Shown here: positions 28,315 to 37,494 of the stretch, one piece after another | Layout of the letters: every line of letters starts with the position of its first letter | How positions within the stretch are numbered: the first letter of the stretch is position 1 | NCBI GenBank assembly: GCA_904393835.1 | Contig: CAJFNC010000011.1 | Span: 1 to 64,000, forward strand | Origin: an uncultured Ruminococcus sp. | GTDB taxonomy: Bacteria > Bacillota > Clostridia > Oscillospirales > Acutalibacteraceae | DNA: 64,000 bases | Direction of reading: 5' to 3' | Notes under the pieces: model-generated | Told to the model about the DNA's origin: nothing | Databases searched by the model: none | The model's input: only the letters and a program-made list of their open reading frames with translations | Position numbers and translations under genes: made by a program

Positions 28315-29177
28315 TCTCTTCCCCTCCTTAAATGCTTGTGAGATTTTTCATTTTCCTCGTCTTCAGGAGTTTCACCAAGCAGAAGTTCTTCAAGCTTTGT
28401 TACAAGTGAATCCCTTGTAAAATCTCTGAGTAAAATGCCGTTAATGGCAAGGGAAATCACACCGGTTTCTTCACTTACCACCAAAACAACCGCATCGCTT
28501 TGTTCACTGATTCCCAAAGCAGCTCTGTGACGTGTTCCCAAATTGATATCAACGTTTTTATTATCCGTAAGCGGCAATATACAACCTGCCGCAAACAGTT
28601 TGCCGTCACGAATAATACTGGCGCCGTCGTGAAGAGGAGCTTTGTTAAAAAAGATATTGCCAAACAGCGCTACCGACGTTTCGGCATCAACTATTGTGCC
28701 TGTCGCCGCAATATCTGAAAGCATTGTTTCACGCTCAAATACAAGCAACGCACCTGTATGCGAACGTGAAAACAAAACTGCGGTATCGGCAGCGTCTATT
28801 ATGGATTTCCTAACAGCTTTTTTCCATTCATCCGATTTACCGTGTTTGGTAAAAAATTTTAAATATTTTTTATATGTGTTATTACGTCCCATTTGCTCCA
28901 GTGCTTTTCTGATTTCGGGCTGGAATATAATTGCTATCAATATTACTGCCGCTTCAAAGAACATTCTCAGTAATGACGACATCATAACAAGACCGAATAG
29001 TGATGATAAAAAGTAGATGATAAACAGGACTAAAACGCCCTTTAAAAGCTGAACGGCACGGGTCTCACGAATAAGTTTAAACAAGCCAAATATGATGAGC
29101 GCAATTGCAATGATGTCAACAATATCTCTGATTTGTATTGTTTTTAACAATGACAAAAGGCTTTCAAAAAAATTCAA
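28311..29177 (-). CDS. cdaA: Diadenylate cyclase CdaA
   Basis: The protein has 288 residues. Three N-terminal membrane helices (about 18-85) precede a DisA_N catalytic domain with DGA at 184-186 and RHR at 216-218, the hallmark motifs for making c-di-AMP from two ATP. The start is TTG at 29177; AAGGGG lies 9 nt upstream, and the overlapping ATG closes after three codons. cdaA-cdaR order is standard, but the usual third gene glmM is not here; a different phosphohexomutase lies convergently. Confidence 0.95.
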   Translation of the reverse strand: MNFFESLLSLLKTIQIRDIVDIIAIALIIFGLFKLIRETRAVQLLKGVLVLFIIYFLSSLFGLVMMSSLLRMFFEAAVILIAIIFQPEIRKALEQMGRNNTYKKYLKFFTKHGKSDEWKKAVRKSIIDAADTAVLFSRSHTGALLVFERETMLSDIAATGTIVDAETSVALFGNIFFNKAPLHDGASIIRDGKLFAAGCILPLTDNKNVDINLGTRHRAALGISEQSDAVVLVVSEETGVISLAINGILLRDFTRDSLVTKLEELLLGETPEDEENEKSHKHLRRGRD

Positions 29178-29243
29178 TGTGCCATCCCCTTTCTTATTTT
29201 TCCTTTTTATTTTAACACACCTTTAACAATAATTGCAACCTTT

Positions 29244-30398
29244 TCAATACTTTTTTAAAGCACTAATTTTGCGTACGCACGCAGAAAAATAATCAACATT
29301 TTGCACAGTGGTAAAAGCAGACATTACTGCACGTACCGTGCCGGTATTTTCCGTATTGAAAAAATTGTGAGCCAAGGGAGCGCAATGAAGCCCCGCTCTT
29401 GTTGCAATATTATATCTGTTGTTTAAAATTTGGGCAGTTTCTTCGCTGTCCATACCTTCAATATTAAACGATATTACAGGGACAAAACGCTGAACATCCG
29501 GCCGCTGTGTATATAGTATAACACCATTTATACGGCTTAAATTGTCATATAAACGTGCGGCGAGATATATTTCGTCTTTAAGCAGCTTTTGCGGCGTCCT
29601 TTTAATGACAAACTTTATGCCTTCATTAAGTCCGCATATTCCCGACAGATTCGGTGTTCCGCTTTCAAATTTATCTGGCAATAGTTCGGGTTGAGCACGG
29701 TTTGCAGACTGACTTCCCGTCCCTCCCTGTATAAGACTTTCCGGAATATTATCGCTGTTTATAATGAGTAATCCCGTACCCATCGGACCGTAAAGGCTTT
29801 TGTGACCTGCCGTGCACAAAAAATCAATACTGCTGTTTTGCAAATCATAGTCAATTACGCCTGCCGTTTGAGCGGCATCTGTACAAAACAGTATTCCGTA
29901 AATCCTGCAAAGTGCGGCTATCCGCTCAACAGGAAGCGTCACGCCGAAAACATTTGATGCGTGGGTACAAATTACAAGCCGAGTGTTGTCACGTATAGCT
30001 TTACGGAAATTGTCTATTGTAGCTTCATCGTCACCAAAAACAAAGTCAGCTACAGAATAGTCCACTCCCTTGTTTTTGAGAAATTCAAGCGGTCGCACAA
30101 CGGCGTTGTGCTCCAGCGATGATATAACGGCATGGTCTCCGTTGTTAAGCACCCCTTTTATTACCGTGTTCAGCGCCATTGTACAGTTGTTTGTAAAAAT
30201 TACATTTTCTGGGGTTTTACTGTTGAACAATTTTGCAGCATTTTGCCTGCACTCAAAGACTTTTTCAGCAGCTTTAATCGACATTGAGTGACCGCTTCTG
30301 CCGGGGTTTGCCGCATATAAACGCATTGCATTGTTTACGGCGTTTATCACAGACTGCGGCTTTGGGTAAGTTGTGGCGCCGTTGTCAAAGTATATCAT
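29244..30398 (-). CDS. Class V aminotransferase, cysteine desulfurase-like
   Basis: The protein has 384 residues with the PLP fold I of NifS/SufS relatives: MIYFDNGATTYPKP, SSLEHNAVVRPL, FCTDAAQTAGV and the PLP-lysine motif TAGHKSLYGPMGTG, then the Arg/Cys loop ATRAGLHCAPLAH. It would release sulfur (or selenium) from cysteine. It overlaps the DUF3343 gene by 4 nt, a pairing common in Clostridia where the small protein is proposed to carry sulfur or selenium. The biological acceptor is unknown. Confidence 0.88.
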   Translation of the reverse strand: MIYFDNGATTYPKPQSVINAVNNAMRLYAANPGRSGHSMSIKAAEKVFECRQNAAKLFNSKTPENVIFTNNCTMALNTVIKGVLNNGDHAVISSLEHNAVVRPLEFLKNKGVDYSVADFVFGDDEATIDNFRKAIRDNTRLVICTHASNVFGVTLPVERIAALCRIYGILFCTDAAQTAGVIDYDLQNSSIDFLCTAGHKSLYGPMGTGLLIINSDNIPESLIQGGTGSQSANRAQPELLPDKFESGTPNLSGICGLNEGIKFVIKRTPQKLLKDEIYLAARLYDNLSRINGVILYTQRPDVQRFVPVISFNIEGMDSEETAQILNNRYNIATRAGLHCAPLAHNFFNTENTGTVRAVMSAFTTVQNVDYFSACVRKISALKKY

Positions 30399-30622
30399 TG
30401 TATATCAACGGCAGCCGTACCGAGTATGGGGATTTTGTATCTGCCGATTATCTCCATTGCAAATTCAAAATCCGCAGGGACGAAGAGACTGTATCCGCAG
30501 GACTTTTGGCGAAGTTTCAGCGGAGTTCTGACAAGTTTTGATATAATCCCGTTGTTCCTCAGCAATTCCCTGCACTTCATGGCAAGCGTAACCGAGCCAA
30601 ACATTATTAAGTTTTTATCCAT
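30395..30622 (-). CDS. DUF3343 putative Se/S carrier protein
   Basis: The protein has 75 residues from ATG 30622 (AAAGGTG upstream; an in-frame GTG at 30631 overlaps the ribosome binding site). It shows MFGSVTLAMKCRELLR and SCGYSLFVP with a conserved Cys, matching DUF3343 small carrier-like proteins. It probably accepts a persulfide or selenide from the coupled aminotransferase. That role is predicted from family context only. Confidence 0.8.
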   Translation of the reverse strand: MDKNLIMFGSVTLAMKCRELLRNNGIISKLVRTPLKLRQKSCGYSLFVPADFEFAMEIIGRYKIPILGTAAVDIQ

Positions 30623-30807
30623 AATTTTCACCTTTCTTTATTTTAAAATAACACTTGTACATTACATTGTATGAGAAATAGTGAAATGTGGGACAAAATA
30701 CTTATTGTTTATTTGCACTTTCACAAAACAAATTTACGTTTACATTCAGAAAAAAGACAGATTTTATCTGACCTTTAAAAAGTTGATATTCAGATTTTGT
30801 AAAATAA

Positions 30808-30840
30808 ACTGAAAGCCGGCGTCATAAGGCGCCGGCAGGT
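30808..30840 (-). terminator. Terminator of nrdD-nrdG
   Basis: Arms gccggcg (30815-30821) and cgccggc (30830-30836), followed on the minus strand by TTTCAGTTTATTTT. A second small stem (tcacc/ggtga near 30870) lies closer to the stop codon. Confidence 0.7.
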
Positions 30841-30884
30841 AAAACTTATTAAGTTAAGGTATAGTCACCGTTTGACAGGTGATC

Positions 30885-31421
30885 TTATTTGATATTTTCA
30901 CTTATAAGTGAGTATAAAACTATACTTCCGCTTTCAAGCGAGTTTTTTACATCTATGATTCTCTGATTTGATGAACCTCGAAACGACAATGAAATATCGT
31001 ATAAATCCTGTTTGAACTCTCCGTCGACGAGGACATCTATCATATAGAGCATTTCATCGGTACATTCACAGCGCGCACGACTGTCCACTGTCAGTTCCTC
31101 AAAGGTGTAGCCCGAATAGCACCAAATATTCTTTTGAGGAAGCTCTGCACGGATACGTCGAAGTAAATCGACAAGGACACGCTGATTTTGCGGTTCAAAA
31201 GGTTCTCCGCCCAAAAGCGAAAAGCCGTCGATAAAATCCGGTGTAAGGTAGGAAATAATCGTATCTTCCGTTTCTTTTGTAAACGGCTTACCGTAGTTAA
31301 AATCCCATGTTTCCGAATTAAAACAGTTTTTGCAATGGTGTGTGCATCCCGACACAAACAACGAAACGCGCACACCCTCGCCGTTTGCAATATCGCAATT
31401 TTTTATTTCTCCGTAATTCAT
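30885..31421 (-). CDS. nrdG: Anaerobic ribonucleotide reductase activating protein
   Basis: The protein has 178 residues and is a radical SAM enzyme with the CxxxCxxC cluster motif CTHHCKNC (Cys26, 30, 33) and FSLLGGEPFEPQN. It generates the glycyl radical on NrdD using S-adenosylmethionine. It overlaps the nrdD stop by one base, so the two are translationally coupled. Confidence 0.95.
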   Translation of the reverse strand: MNYGEIKNCDIANGEGVRVSLFVSGCTHHCKNCFNSETWDFNYGKPFTKETEDTIISYLTPDFIDGFSLLGGEPFEPQNQRVLVDLLRRIRAELPQKNIWCYSGYTFEELTVDSRARCECTDEMLYMIDVLVDGEFKQDLYDISLSFRGSSNQRIIDVKNSLESGSIVLYSLISENIK

Positions 31422-33592
31422 TAGAGGTGGAGCACCCTTTCTTTGATCTCCTGGGTTCTTCCCTGATTCCAGAACTGCGTACCTATGTATCCGCAGGTTC
31501 TGCGGGCTACGTTCATCTTATCCTGATCCCTGTTGTGGCAGTTAGGACATTCCCATACAAGTTTGCCGTCATCTTCTACTATGTTGATTTCTCCGTCATA
31601 ACCGCAAACCTGGCAGTAGTCGCTCTTTGTGTTGAGCTCGGCATACATAATATTATCATAAATGAATTTGATAACCTGCAAAACCGCCGGGATGTTCTGC
31701 TGCATATTGGGCACCTCTACATAACTGATTGCACCGCCCGGAGAAAGAGCCTGGAACTCAGATTCGAGCTTGAGTTTGTCAAAAGCATTGATTTTTTCGG
31801 TAACGTGAACGTGATAGCTGTTTGTTATGTAATTTTTATCGGTTACACCTTTGATAATACCAAAACGCTTTTGCAGACATTTTGAGAACTTATATGTTGT
31901 GCTTTCAAGAGGCGTGCCGTAAAGGCTGTAATCAATATTTTCTGCCTCTTTCCACTTTTTACAATAATCGTTGAGCTTCTGCATAATCTCAAGACCGAGT
32001 TTTTTGCCTTCGGGCTCTGTGAGTTTTTTGCCGTTGAGGCTGTAAACGCATTCCCAAAGTCCTGCGTATCCGAGTGAAAGCGTTGAGTAACCTCCGTGAA
32101 GAAGTTTATCAATTTTTTCGCCTTTCTTGAGTCTTGCAAGCGCGCCGTACTGCCAAAGGATAGGAGCCGCATCGGACAATGTACCCTCGAGTCTTTCGTG
32201 GCGGCACTGTAATGCGCGGTGGCAAAGCTCCATACGCTCATCAAAGATTTTCCAGAACTTGTTTATATCTCTGTTTGCGCTCAAGCCGATATCAATAAGA
32301 TTGACAGTTACAACACCCTGGTTGAATCTGCCGTAATATTTCGGCTTGCCGTTTTCGTCAACGTACGGTGTAAGAAAGCTGCGGCAACCCATACAGGTGT
32401 AACAATGACCTTCGCCGTTTTTGTCAATTTTATTCTGAAGCATTACCTTTTCTGAGATATAGTCGGGAACCATTCTCTTGGCGGTACACTTTGCGGCAAG
32501 CTCTGTCAAATACCAATACTTGCTGTCCTCGGTGATATTGTCCTCTTCGAGAACATATATAAGCTTTGGAAACGCTGGTGTAATCCACACGCCTGCTTCG
32601 TTTTTTACGCCCTGATAACGCTGCTTTAAAGTTTCTTCGATAATCATTGCGAGGTCGTGCTTTTCCTGCTCGTTTTTAGCCTCATTGAGGTACATAAACA
32701 CTGTTACAAACGGAGCCTGACCGTTTGTTGTAAGCAGTGTTACAACCTGATACTGAATTGTCTGAACGCCTCTGTTTACCTCTTTGCGCAAACGTTTTTC
32801 AACAATATTATTAATTTTTTCTTCGCTGACTTCCACTCCGAGCTCTTCAATTTCTGCAAGAGTTTCACGGCGAATTTTTTCTCTTGAAATCTGCACAAAC
32901 GGCGCAAGATGAGCAAGGCTTATGCTCTGTCCGCCGTACTGGTTACTTGCAACCTGCGCGATAATCTGAGTTGCAATGTTGCAGGCAGTTGAAAAGCTGT
33001 GCGGTTTTTCAATAAGGGTATCGCTGATTACCGTACCGTTCTGCAGCATATCCTCAAGATTTACGAGGTCGCAGTTGTGCATATGCTGAGCAAAATAATC
33101 TGCATCGTGAAAGTGAATAAGTCCCTCTTTATCAGCCTCCACAATATCGGGAGGAAGCAAAATTCTTCTTGTAAGGTCTCGGCTTACCTCGCCTGCCATA
33201 TAGTCGCGCTGAACGCTGTTAACAGTCGGGTTTTTGTTTGAATTTTCCTGTTTAACCTCTTCATTGTTGCACTCAATAAGAGAAAGAATTTTGTTATCGG
33301 TTGTATTTGCCTTTCTGATGAGCGAACGATTGTAGCGGTATCTTACATACCGTCTTGCAAGTTCAAACGCGCCCTTTGCCATGAGTTGATCCTCAACCAT
33401 ATCCTGAATTTCTTCAACGGAAACAGCTCTATTCATTTTATTGCACTTGTACTCAACATAGTCAGCAATATCATTTATCTGTTCATCGGTCAAAAAACGC
33501 TTTTCACCGGAATTGTTAGCTTTCTTTACCGCGTTTATGATTTTTTCAATGTTAAAATCCTCTTCAGAACCGTTACGCTTAATAATTTTCAT
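31421..33592 (-). CDS. nrdD: Anaerobic ribonucleoside-triphosphate reductase (class III)
   Basis: The protein has 723 residues. An N-terminal ATP-cone (about 1-90) provides allosteric control. The large barrel contains the active-site CTGC-type region CYTCMGCRSFL, a C-terminal zinc site (CQVCGYDG and CPNCHN) and the glycyl-radical motif RRTCGYIG with Gly701. It makes deoxynucleotides under strict anoxia. AAGGGT precedes the ATG. Divergent to the Crp/Fnr gene with regulatory palindromes between. Confidence 0.97.
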   Translation of the reverse strand: MKIIKRNGSEEDFNIEKIINAVKKANNSGEKRFLTDEQINDIADYVEYKCNKMNRAVSVEEIQDMVEDQLMAKGAFELARRYVRYRYNRSLIRKANTTDNKILSLIECNNEEVKQENSNKNPTVNSVQRDYMAGEVSRDLTRRILLPPDIVEADKEGLIHFHDADYFAQHMHNCDLVNLEDMLQNGTVISDTLIEKPHSFSTACNIATQIIAQVASNQYGGQSISLAHLAPFVQISREKIRRETLAEIEELGVEVSEEKINNIVEKRLRKEVNRGVQTIQYQVVTLLTTNGQAPFVTVFMYLNEAKNEQEKHDLAMIIEETLKQRYQGVKNEAGVWITPAFPKLIYVLEEDNITEDSKYWYLTELAAKCTAKRMVPDYISEKVMLQNKIDKNGEGHCYTCMGCRSFLTPYVDENGKPKYYGRFNQGVVTVNLIDIGLSANRDINKFWKIFDERMELCHRALQCRHERLEGTLSDAAPILWQYGALARLKKGEKIDKLLHGGYSTLSLGYAGLWECVYSLNGKKLTEPEGKKLGLEIMQKLNDYCKKWKEAENIDYSLYGTPLESTTYKFSKCLQKRFGIIKGVTDKNYITNSYHVHVTEKINAFDKLKLESEFQALSPGGAISYVEVPNMQQNIPAVLQVIKFIYDNIMYAELNTKSDYCQVCGYDGEINIVEDDGKLVWECPNCHNRDQDKMNVARRTCGYIGTQFWNQGRTQEIKERVLHL

Positions 33593-33678
33593 AATATTAC
33601 CCTTTCAATATCAATTAATTTGGTATGTTATGTTTTTTCGTTGCAAGATATATTATACAGCAGAAGTTTTAAAAAAGC

Positions 33679-33725
33679 TGTTGCAAAAGCAACAATTTCC
33701 TGCTATAATAACTATATATAGTGTA
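33679..33725. promoter_or_regulatory. Regulatory region between nrdD and the Crp/Fnr gene
   Basis: Plus-strand promoter TTGCAA (33681-33686), 17-bp spacer, TATAAT (33704-33709). The perfect palindrome TGTTGC-aaaa-GCAACA (33679-33694) covers the -35 and is a candidate Crp/Fnr-family operator. A second palindrome, ACTATATATAGT (33711-33722), spans the likely start site and resembles a single NrdR half of the usual tandem pair. Confidence 0.55.
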
Positions 33726-33761
33726 TGAGATAAAAATGCAACACATTATGGAGTGGTTAAA

Positions 33762-34403
33762 ATGATTCGTAATAAATTTGAAACATTATTCAATAATATT
33801 GATTTAATGGGCGTTAGAGAGTGTTTTCAACCCGTAAAAAAGGAGTACGCCAAGGGCGAAAACATTACAATTTCTTTACCCGGAAATAACAATATTGGAA
33901 TAATCACCGGTGGTACTGTATATCTTGTGACGATCAACTGTGACGGTCAACGCAGGATACTTGAATACTACACAAACGGTGATATTATAGGGCAGGAACT
34001 TCTTCCGGGATTTGAAAACAAGGTATTTTACTTTTTTGCGAAAAGCGCCTGCACTATTGAATTTATAAAATATAACAAACTTATTACGCCCTGTAAAAAT
34101 AACTGTTCAAAGCATATCGCGCTGATTGACGAATTTATGAGAAAGCAAGATGAGAAGCAGATTATACACCTTGACATATTGATGCAAAAGAGTGTAAGAG
34201 ATAAATTGATTACGTTTTTTGAATATTTGTCCGCTAAAAAAGGCACGGCTAAATTTACCGTACCTCTGCCGTTTACCGATCTTGCAGATTATCTGTCTGT
34301 TGACAGGAGCGCAATGATGCGTGAACTGACTAAAATGAACAATGATAATATTATAATTTCAAACAAAAGAAAAATAACGCTTTTAAAAGAATTAAAGGAA
34401 TAA
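33762..34403 (+). CDS. Crp/Fnr family transcription regulator
   Basis: The protein has 213 residues from ATG 33762 (GGAGTGG upstream). The N-terminal cyclic-nucleotide-binding-like barrel (about 10-120) lacks an Fnr-type four-Cys N-terminus. The C-terminal winged helix contains FTDLADYLSVDRSAMMREL. It may respond to redox, nitrosative stress or another small molecule. Its position opposite nrdDG and the palindrome over its own promoter suggest autoregulation and possibly control of nrdDG. Confidence 0.85.
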   Translation: MIRNKFETLFNNIDLMGVRECFQPVKKEYAKGENITISLPGNNNIGIITGGTVYLVTINCDGQRRILEYYTNGDIIGQELLPGFENKVFYFFAKSACTIEFIKYNKLITPCKNNCSKHIALIDEFMRKQDEKQIIHLDILMQKSVRDKLITFFEYLSAKKGTAKFTVPLPFTDLADYLSVDRSAMMRELTKMNNDNIIISNKRKITLLKELKE

Positions 34404-34513
34404 TATTTTTCACAAATTTTTTGATGTATTTTGTGTAGTTTAAATATCTTTTAAATTATAATTCCGTAATGAAATAATAAGAAAAATATTTCAGAATGAT
34501 TAGGGTGATTTTT

Positions 34514-34969
34514 ATGAAAATAATTTTTTTAGATGTTGACGGAGTGCTAAATTGCATTGAGTATGTTAAACAATTCGGAAAATTCGGATTTATTGTTGAT
34601 CCCGTGAGAATGGAATATTTAAAGGAAATTGTTGAAAACACGGGTGCAAAAATAGTTCTTTCAACCTCGTGGCGCGAATACTGGGATAAAAATATGATTA
34701 ACTGCAAAGAAATCGGGTTTAAAATAACCGAAACGTTTCTTGAGTACGATTTATTTATCTACGACAAAACCCCGTATATTAACTTTGAACGTGAACGCGA
34801 AATAAAAGCCTGGCTTGACAGCCATGATACCATTGCAAACTATGTTGTGCTCGACGATCTTGAGATGGACGCTGACTTTCTCGACGGGCATTTTGTTATG
34901 ACTCACGATGAAAACGGCGGGCTTTGCGAAGCTGACGTAAAACAAGCCATTGAGATACTTAACAAATGA
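34514..34969 (+). CDS. HAD-like phosphatase domain protein (RNA-repair 'Swiss army knife' HAD type)
   Basis: The protein has 151 residues from ATG 34514 (GGGTGA upstream). It has HAD motif I IFLDVDGVLN, motif II-like LSTSWREYW and acidic motif IV YVVLDDLEMD. The SWR motif and length resemble stand-alone PF18143 HAD domains. It probably removes a phosphate; the substrate is unknown. It carries its own terminator. Confidence 0.75.
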   Translation: MKIIFLDVDGVLNCIEYVKQFGKFGFIVDPVRMEYLKEIVENTGAKIVLSTSWREYWDKNMINCKEIGFKITETFLEYDLFIYDKTPYINFEREREIKAWLDSHDTIANYVVLDDLEMDADFLDGHFVMTHDENGGLCEADVKQAIEILNK

Positions 34970-34970
34970 T

Positions 34971-35010
34971 TAAAAACGCTTTGAAGCTTTATATGCCTCA
35001 AAGCGTTTAA
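34971..35010. terminator. Bidirectional terminator, HAD gene / polyamine operon
   Basis: Arms aaacgctttga (34974-34984) and tcaaagcgttt (34998-35008). It ends the convergent transcripts from both sides. Confidence 0.85.
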
Positions 35011-35011
35011 T

Positions 35012-36217
35012 TTATCCCAGCCGATTTTTAAAATCCTTATAGCCAAAGTCGGTAAGCTTTATCAATTCGCCGTTTAGTGATAATTTGTAAATATCAGGGA
35101 GCGGCATACCGTTGAAGGTATTGTTTTTACAGGTGGTGTATATAGCCATATCGCCGAATAAAAGAAGCTCGTTTTCGCTCAGCGGTTCATCAAATGAATA
35201 GTCGCCTATTATATCACCCGACAGGCAGGTGGGACCTGCAAGGCGGTAAACATAAGCGTCAGGCTTTTCATGTTCAGCATTGTAAAGAGGAGGCATATAC
35301 GGCATTTCAATTACATCCGGCATATGGCAAGCTGCGCTTGAGTCAAGAACGGCAATTTTGACACCGTTATTTCTAATTATGTCAAGCACGCGTGTTGCCA
35401 AATATCCTGCATTGAGGGCTACTGCCTCTCCCGGTTCTATATAGACCTGTACGCCCCATTTATTTTCCGCGTATAAAATACATTTTTCAAGCTTGGCAAT
35501 GTCATAATCACGTCGGGTAATGTGGTGTCCGCCGCCGATATTAAGCCACTTCATTTTCGGCATAATATCACCGAATTTATCTTCTGCCGCCTGCAATGTA
35601 GTTTCGAGCGCATCGGAATTTTGTTCGCATAGGGTATGAAAATGAAGTCCGTCAAGCAGTTGCAAGAGCTCCGAAGTAATGTTTTTATCCCACTCTTCCC
35701 TTGTTGTTCCGAGACGGCTGCCCGATGCACAAGGGTCATATATTTCGTGTCCCTCCTGCGTAGAACATTCCGGATTTATACGCAGACCGATACTCTTTCC
35801 GCTGCTTTTTGCTTTTACACCGAATTTTTCAAGCTGTCTTATCGAGTTAAACACGATATGGTCGGCATAACTTAAAAGCTCGTCAAATTCATCATCGCGA
35901 TAAGCGGCACAAAACACGTGCACCTCGCCCTTCGGCATTTCCTCTTTGCCGAGTCTCGCCTCAAATAATCCGCTCGCCTCCGTGCCCGAAAGATACTCGG
36001 AAATCAGCGGATAAAACTCAAAGTTTGAAAAAGCTTTTTGCGCCAAAAGAATTTTACAGCCGGTGTTTTTCATAACCGACGCTAAAATTTCGCAGTTGCG
36101 AATCAACGCCGACTCGTCGATTATATAACACGGCGTTTTTAATTTTCCGAAAAGCTGTGACGGAGATTTTCCATTAAGAGATTCAAACGGCGGTCGCGTG
36201 TCAATTTTTCTGCTCAT
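35012..36217 (-). CDS. nspC: Carboxynorspermidine decarboxylase
   Basis: The protein has 401 residues with the alanine-racemase-fold III type of PLP decarboxylases: LAQKAFSNFEFYPLI carries the PLP lysine, followed by GLRINPECSTQEGHEIYDPC, the His-containing HFHTLCEQNSDALE, and PTCLSGDIIGDY near the C-terminus. It decarboxylates carboxyspermidine or carboxynorspermidine. Its ATG overlaps the upstream dehydrogenase stop (TGATG), so coupled. Last gene of the polyamine operon. Confidence 0.93.
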   Translation of the reverse strand: MSRKIDTRPPFESLNGKSPSQLFGKLKTPCYIIDESALIRNCEILASVMKNTGCKILLAQKAFSNFEFYPLISEYLSGTEASGLFEARLGKEEMPKGEVHVFCAAYRDDEFDELLSYADHIVFNSIRQLEKFGVKAKSSGKSIGLRINPECSTQEGHEIYDPCASGSRLGTTREEWDKNITSELLQLLDGLHFHTLCEQNSDALETTLQAAEDKFGDIMPKMKWLNIGGGHHITRRDYDIAKLEKCILYAENKWGVQVYIEPGEAVALNAGYLATRVLDIIRNNGVKIAVLDSSAACHMPDVIEMPYMPPLYNAEHEKPDAYVYRLAGPTCLSGDIIGDYSFDEPLSENELLLFGDMAIYTTCKNNTFNGMPLPDIYKLSLNGELIKLTDFGYKDFKNRLG

Positions 36218-37476
36218 CAGTCCACCAAAACAGGGTTGTGATTTTCTCTTTTCGGCAGACCGTATTTATCAAGAGCGTCAAGGAACGGATCCGGGTCAAA
36301 CTCCTCAACTGTATATACGCCCGGTTTATTCCACTTGCCTGTAAGCAGCATCATTGCTCCGCACATTGCGGGAACGCCTGTGGTGTAACTGACAGCCTGG
36401 CTTTGAACCTCTCTGTAACATTCTTGATGGTCGCACACATTGTAGATATAGTATGATTTATTCTTGCCGTCCTTTTTACCCGTAAAAATACAGCCAATAT
36501 TTGTTTTTCCGTGTGTGCGGGGACCAAGGGTTGCTGGGTCGGGCAATAAGGCTTTTAAAAATTTAATCGGCACAATCTCGTGCCCTTCAAAATTAACGGG
36601 GGTTACAGACAGCATACCTACGTTCTCGAGACATTTCATATGTGTAAGATAGCTCTGTCCGAAAGTCATAAAAAATCTGATTCTCTTTACTTCGGGCATA
36701 TTAATCGCGAGCGACTCGATTTCCTCATGGTGAAGCAGGTACATATCCTTTTCTCCCACACTGTCAAAATCATATTCACGCTTTATGCTCATTGCGGGAA
36801 TTTCTACCCATTGTCCGTCTTCCCAGTAGCTGCCGGGCGCCGAAACCTCACGGAGATTAACCTCGGGATTAAAGTTTGTTGCAAAAGGATAGCCGTGGTC
36901 GCCGCCGTTGCAGTCGAGAATATCAATTGTGTCGATTGTATCAAACTCGTGCTTTTTTGCATAGGCGCAATATGCCTGAGTTACACCGGGGTCAAAACCG
37001 CAGCCGAGAAGCGCCGTAAGCCCTGCTTTTTCAAATTTTTCACGGTATGCCCACTGCCAGCTGTAATCAAAGTAAGCGGAGAAGCCTTTATCTTTGCAGC
37101 GTTTCTCGTAAATTTCACGCCATTTTGGATCGTCGGTGTCTTCGGGCTCGTAGTTTGCCGTATCCATATAATTTACTCCGCAGGCAAGACAAGCGTCCAT
37201 AATAGTGAGATCCTGATACGGAAGCGCAATGTTCATAACCAAATCGGGTTTATATGAATTAATAAGGTCAATAACCTCCTGAACGTTGTCGGCGTTTACC
37301 TGTGCAGTTGTGATTTTGGTATCGGTTTTGCCTTTGAGCGACTCTGCCAGCGCCTCGCACTTTGAAACGGTTCGGCTGGCAATACAAAGCTCCGAAAAAA
37401 CCTCGCTTACCTGACAACATTTTCTTATTGCAACTGCGGCAACTCCTCCGCAGCCGATTACAAGGACTCTGCTCAT
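36217..37476 (-). CDS. Carboxynorspermidine/carboxyspermidine dehydrogenase (saccharopine dehydrogenase family)
   Basis: The protein has 419 residues with an N-terminal Rossmann motif VLVIGCGGVAAVAIRK, then DTANYEPEDTDDPKW and the LGCGFDPGVTQAYC active region. The adjacent nspC identifies it as CANSDH/CASDH: it condenses putrescine (or 1,3-diaminopropane) with aspartate semialdehyde using NADPH. It lies between speB and nspC in one operon. Confidence 0.93.
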   Translation of the reverse strand: MSRVLVIGCGGVAAVAIRKCCQVSEVFSELCIASRTVSKCEALAESLKGKTDTKITTAQVNADNVQEVIDLINSYKPDLVMNIALPYQDLTIMDACLACGVNYMDTANYEPEDTDDPKWREIYEKRCKDKGFSAYFDYSWQWAYREKFEKAGLTALLGCGFDPGVTQAYCAYAKKHEFDTIDTIDILDCNGGDHGYPFATNFNPEVNLREVSAPGSYWEDGQWVEIPAMSIKREYDFDSVGEKDMYLLHHEEIESLAINMPEVKRIRFFMTFGQSYLTHMKCLENVGMLSVTPVNFEGHEIVPIKFLKALLPDPATLGPRTHGKTNIGCIFTGKKDGKNKSYYIYNVCDHQECYREVQSQAVSYTTGVPAMCGAMMLLTGKWNKPGVYTVEEFDPDPFLDALDKYGLPKRENHNPVLVD

Positions 37477-37494
37477 ATTTATTCTCCTTTACTG

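Noticed and set aside
33711..33722. Firm NrdR box call
   Set aside because: NrdR normally needs two boxes at helical spacing; I see only one good palindrome.
36580..37257. 225-codon plus-strand frame inside the carboxynorspermidine dehydrogenase gene
   Set aside because: The minus-strand gene is clearly real by motifs and synteny. The antisense frame shows no domain or ribosome binding site.
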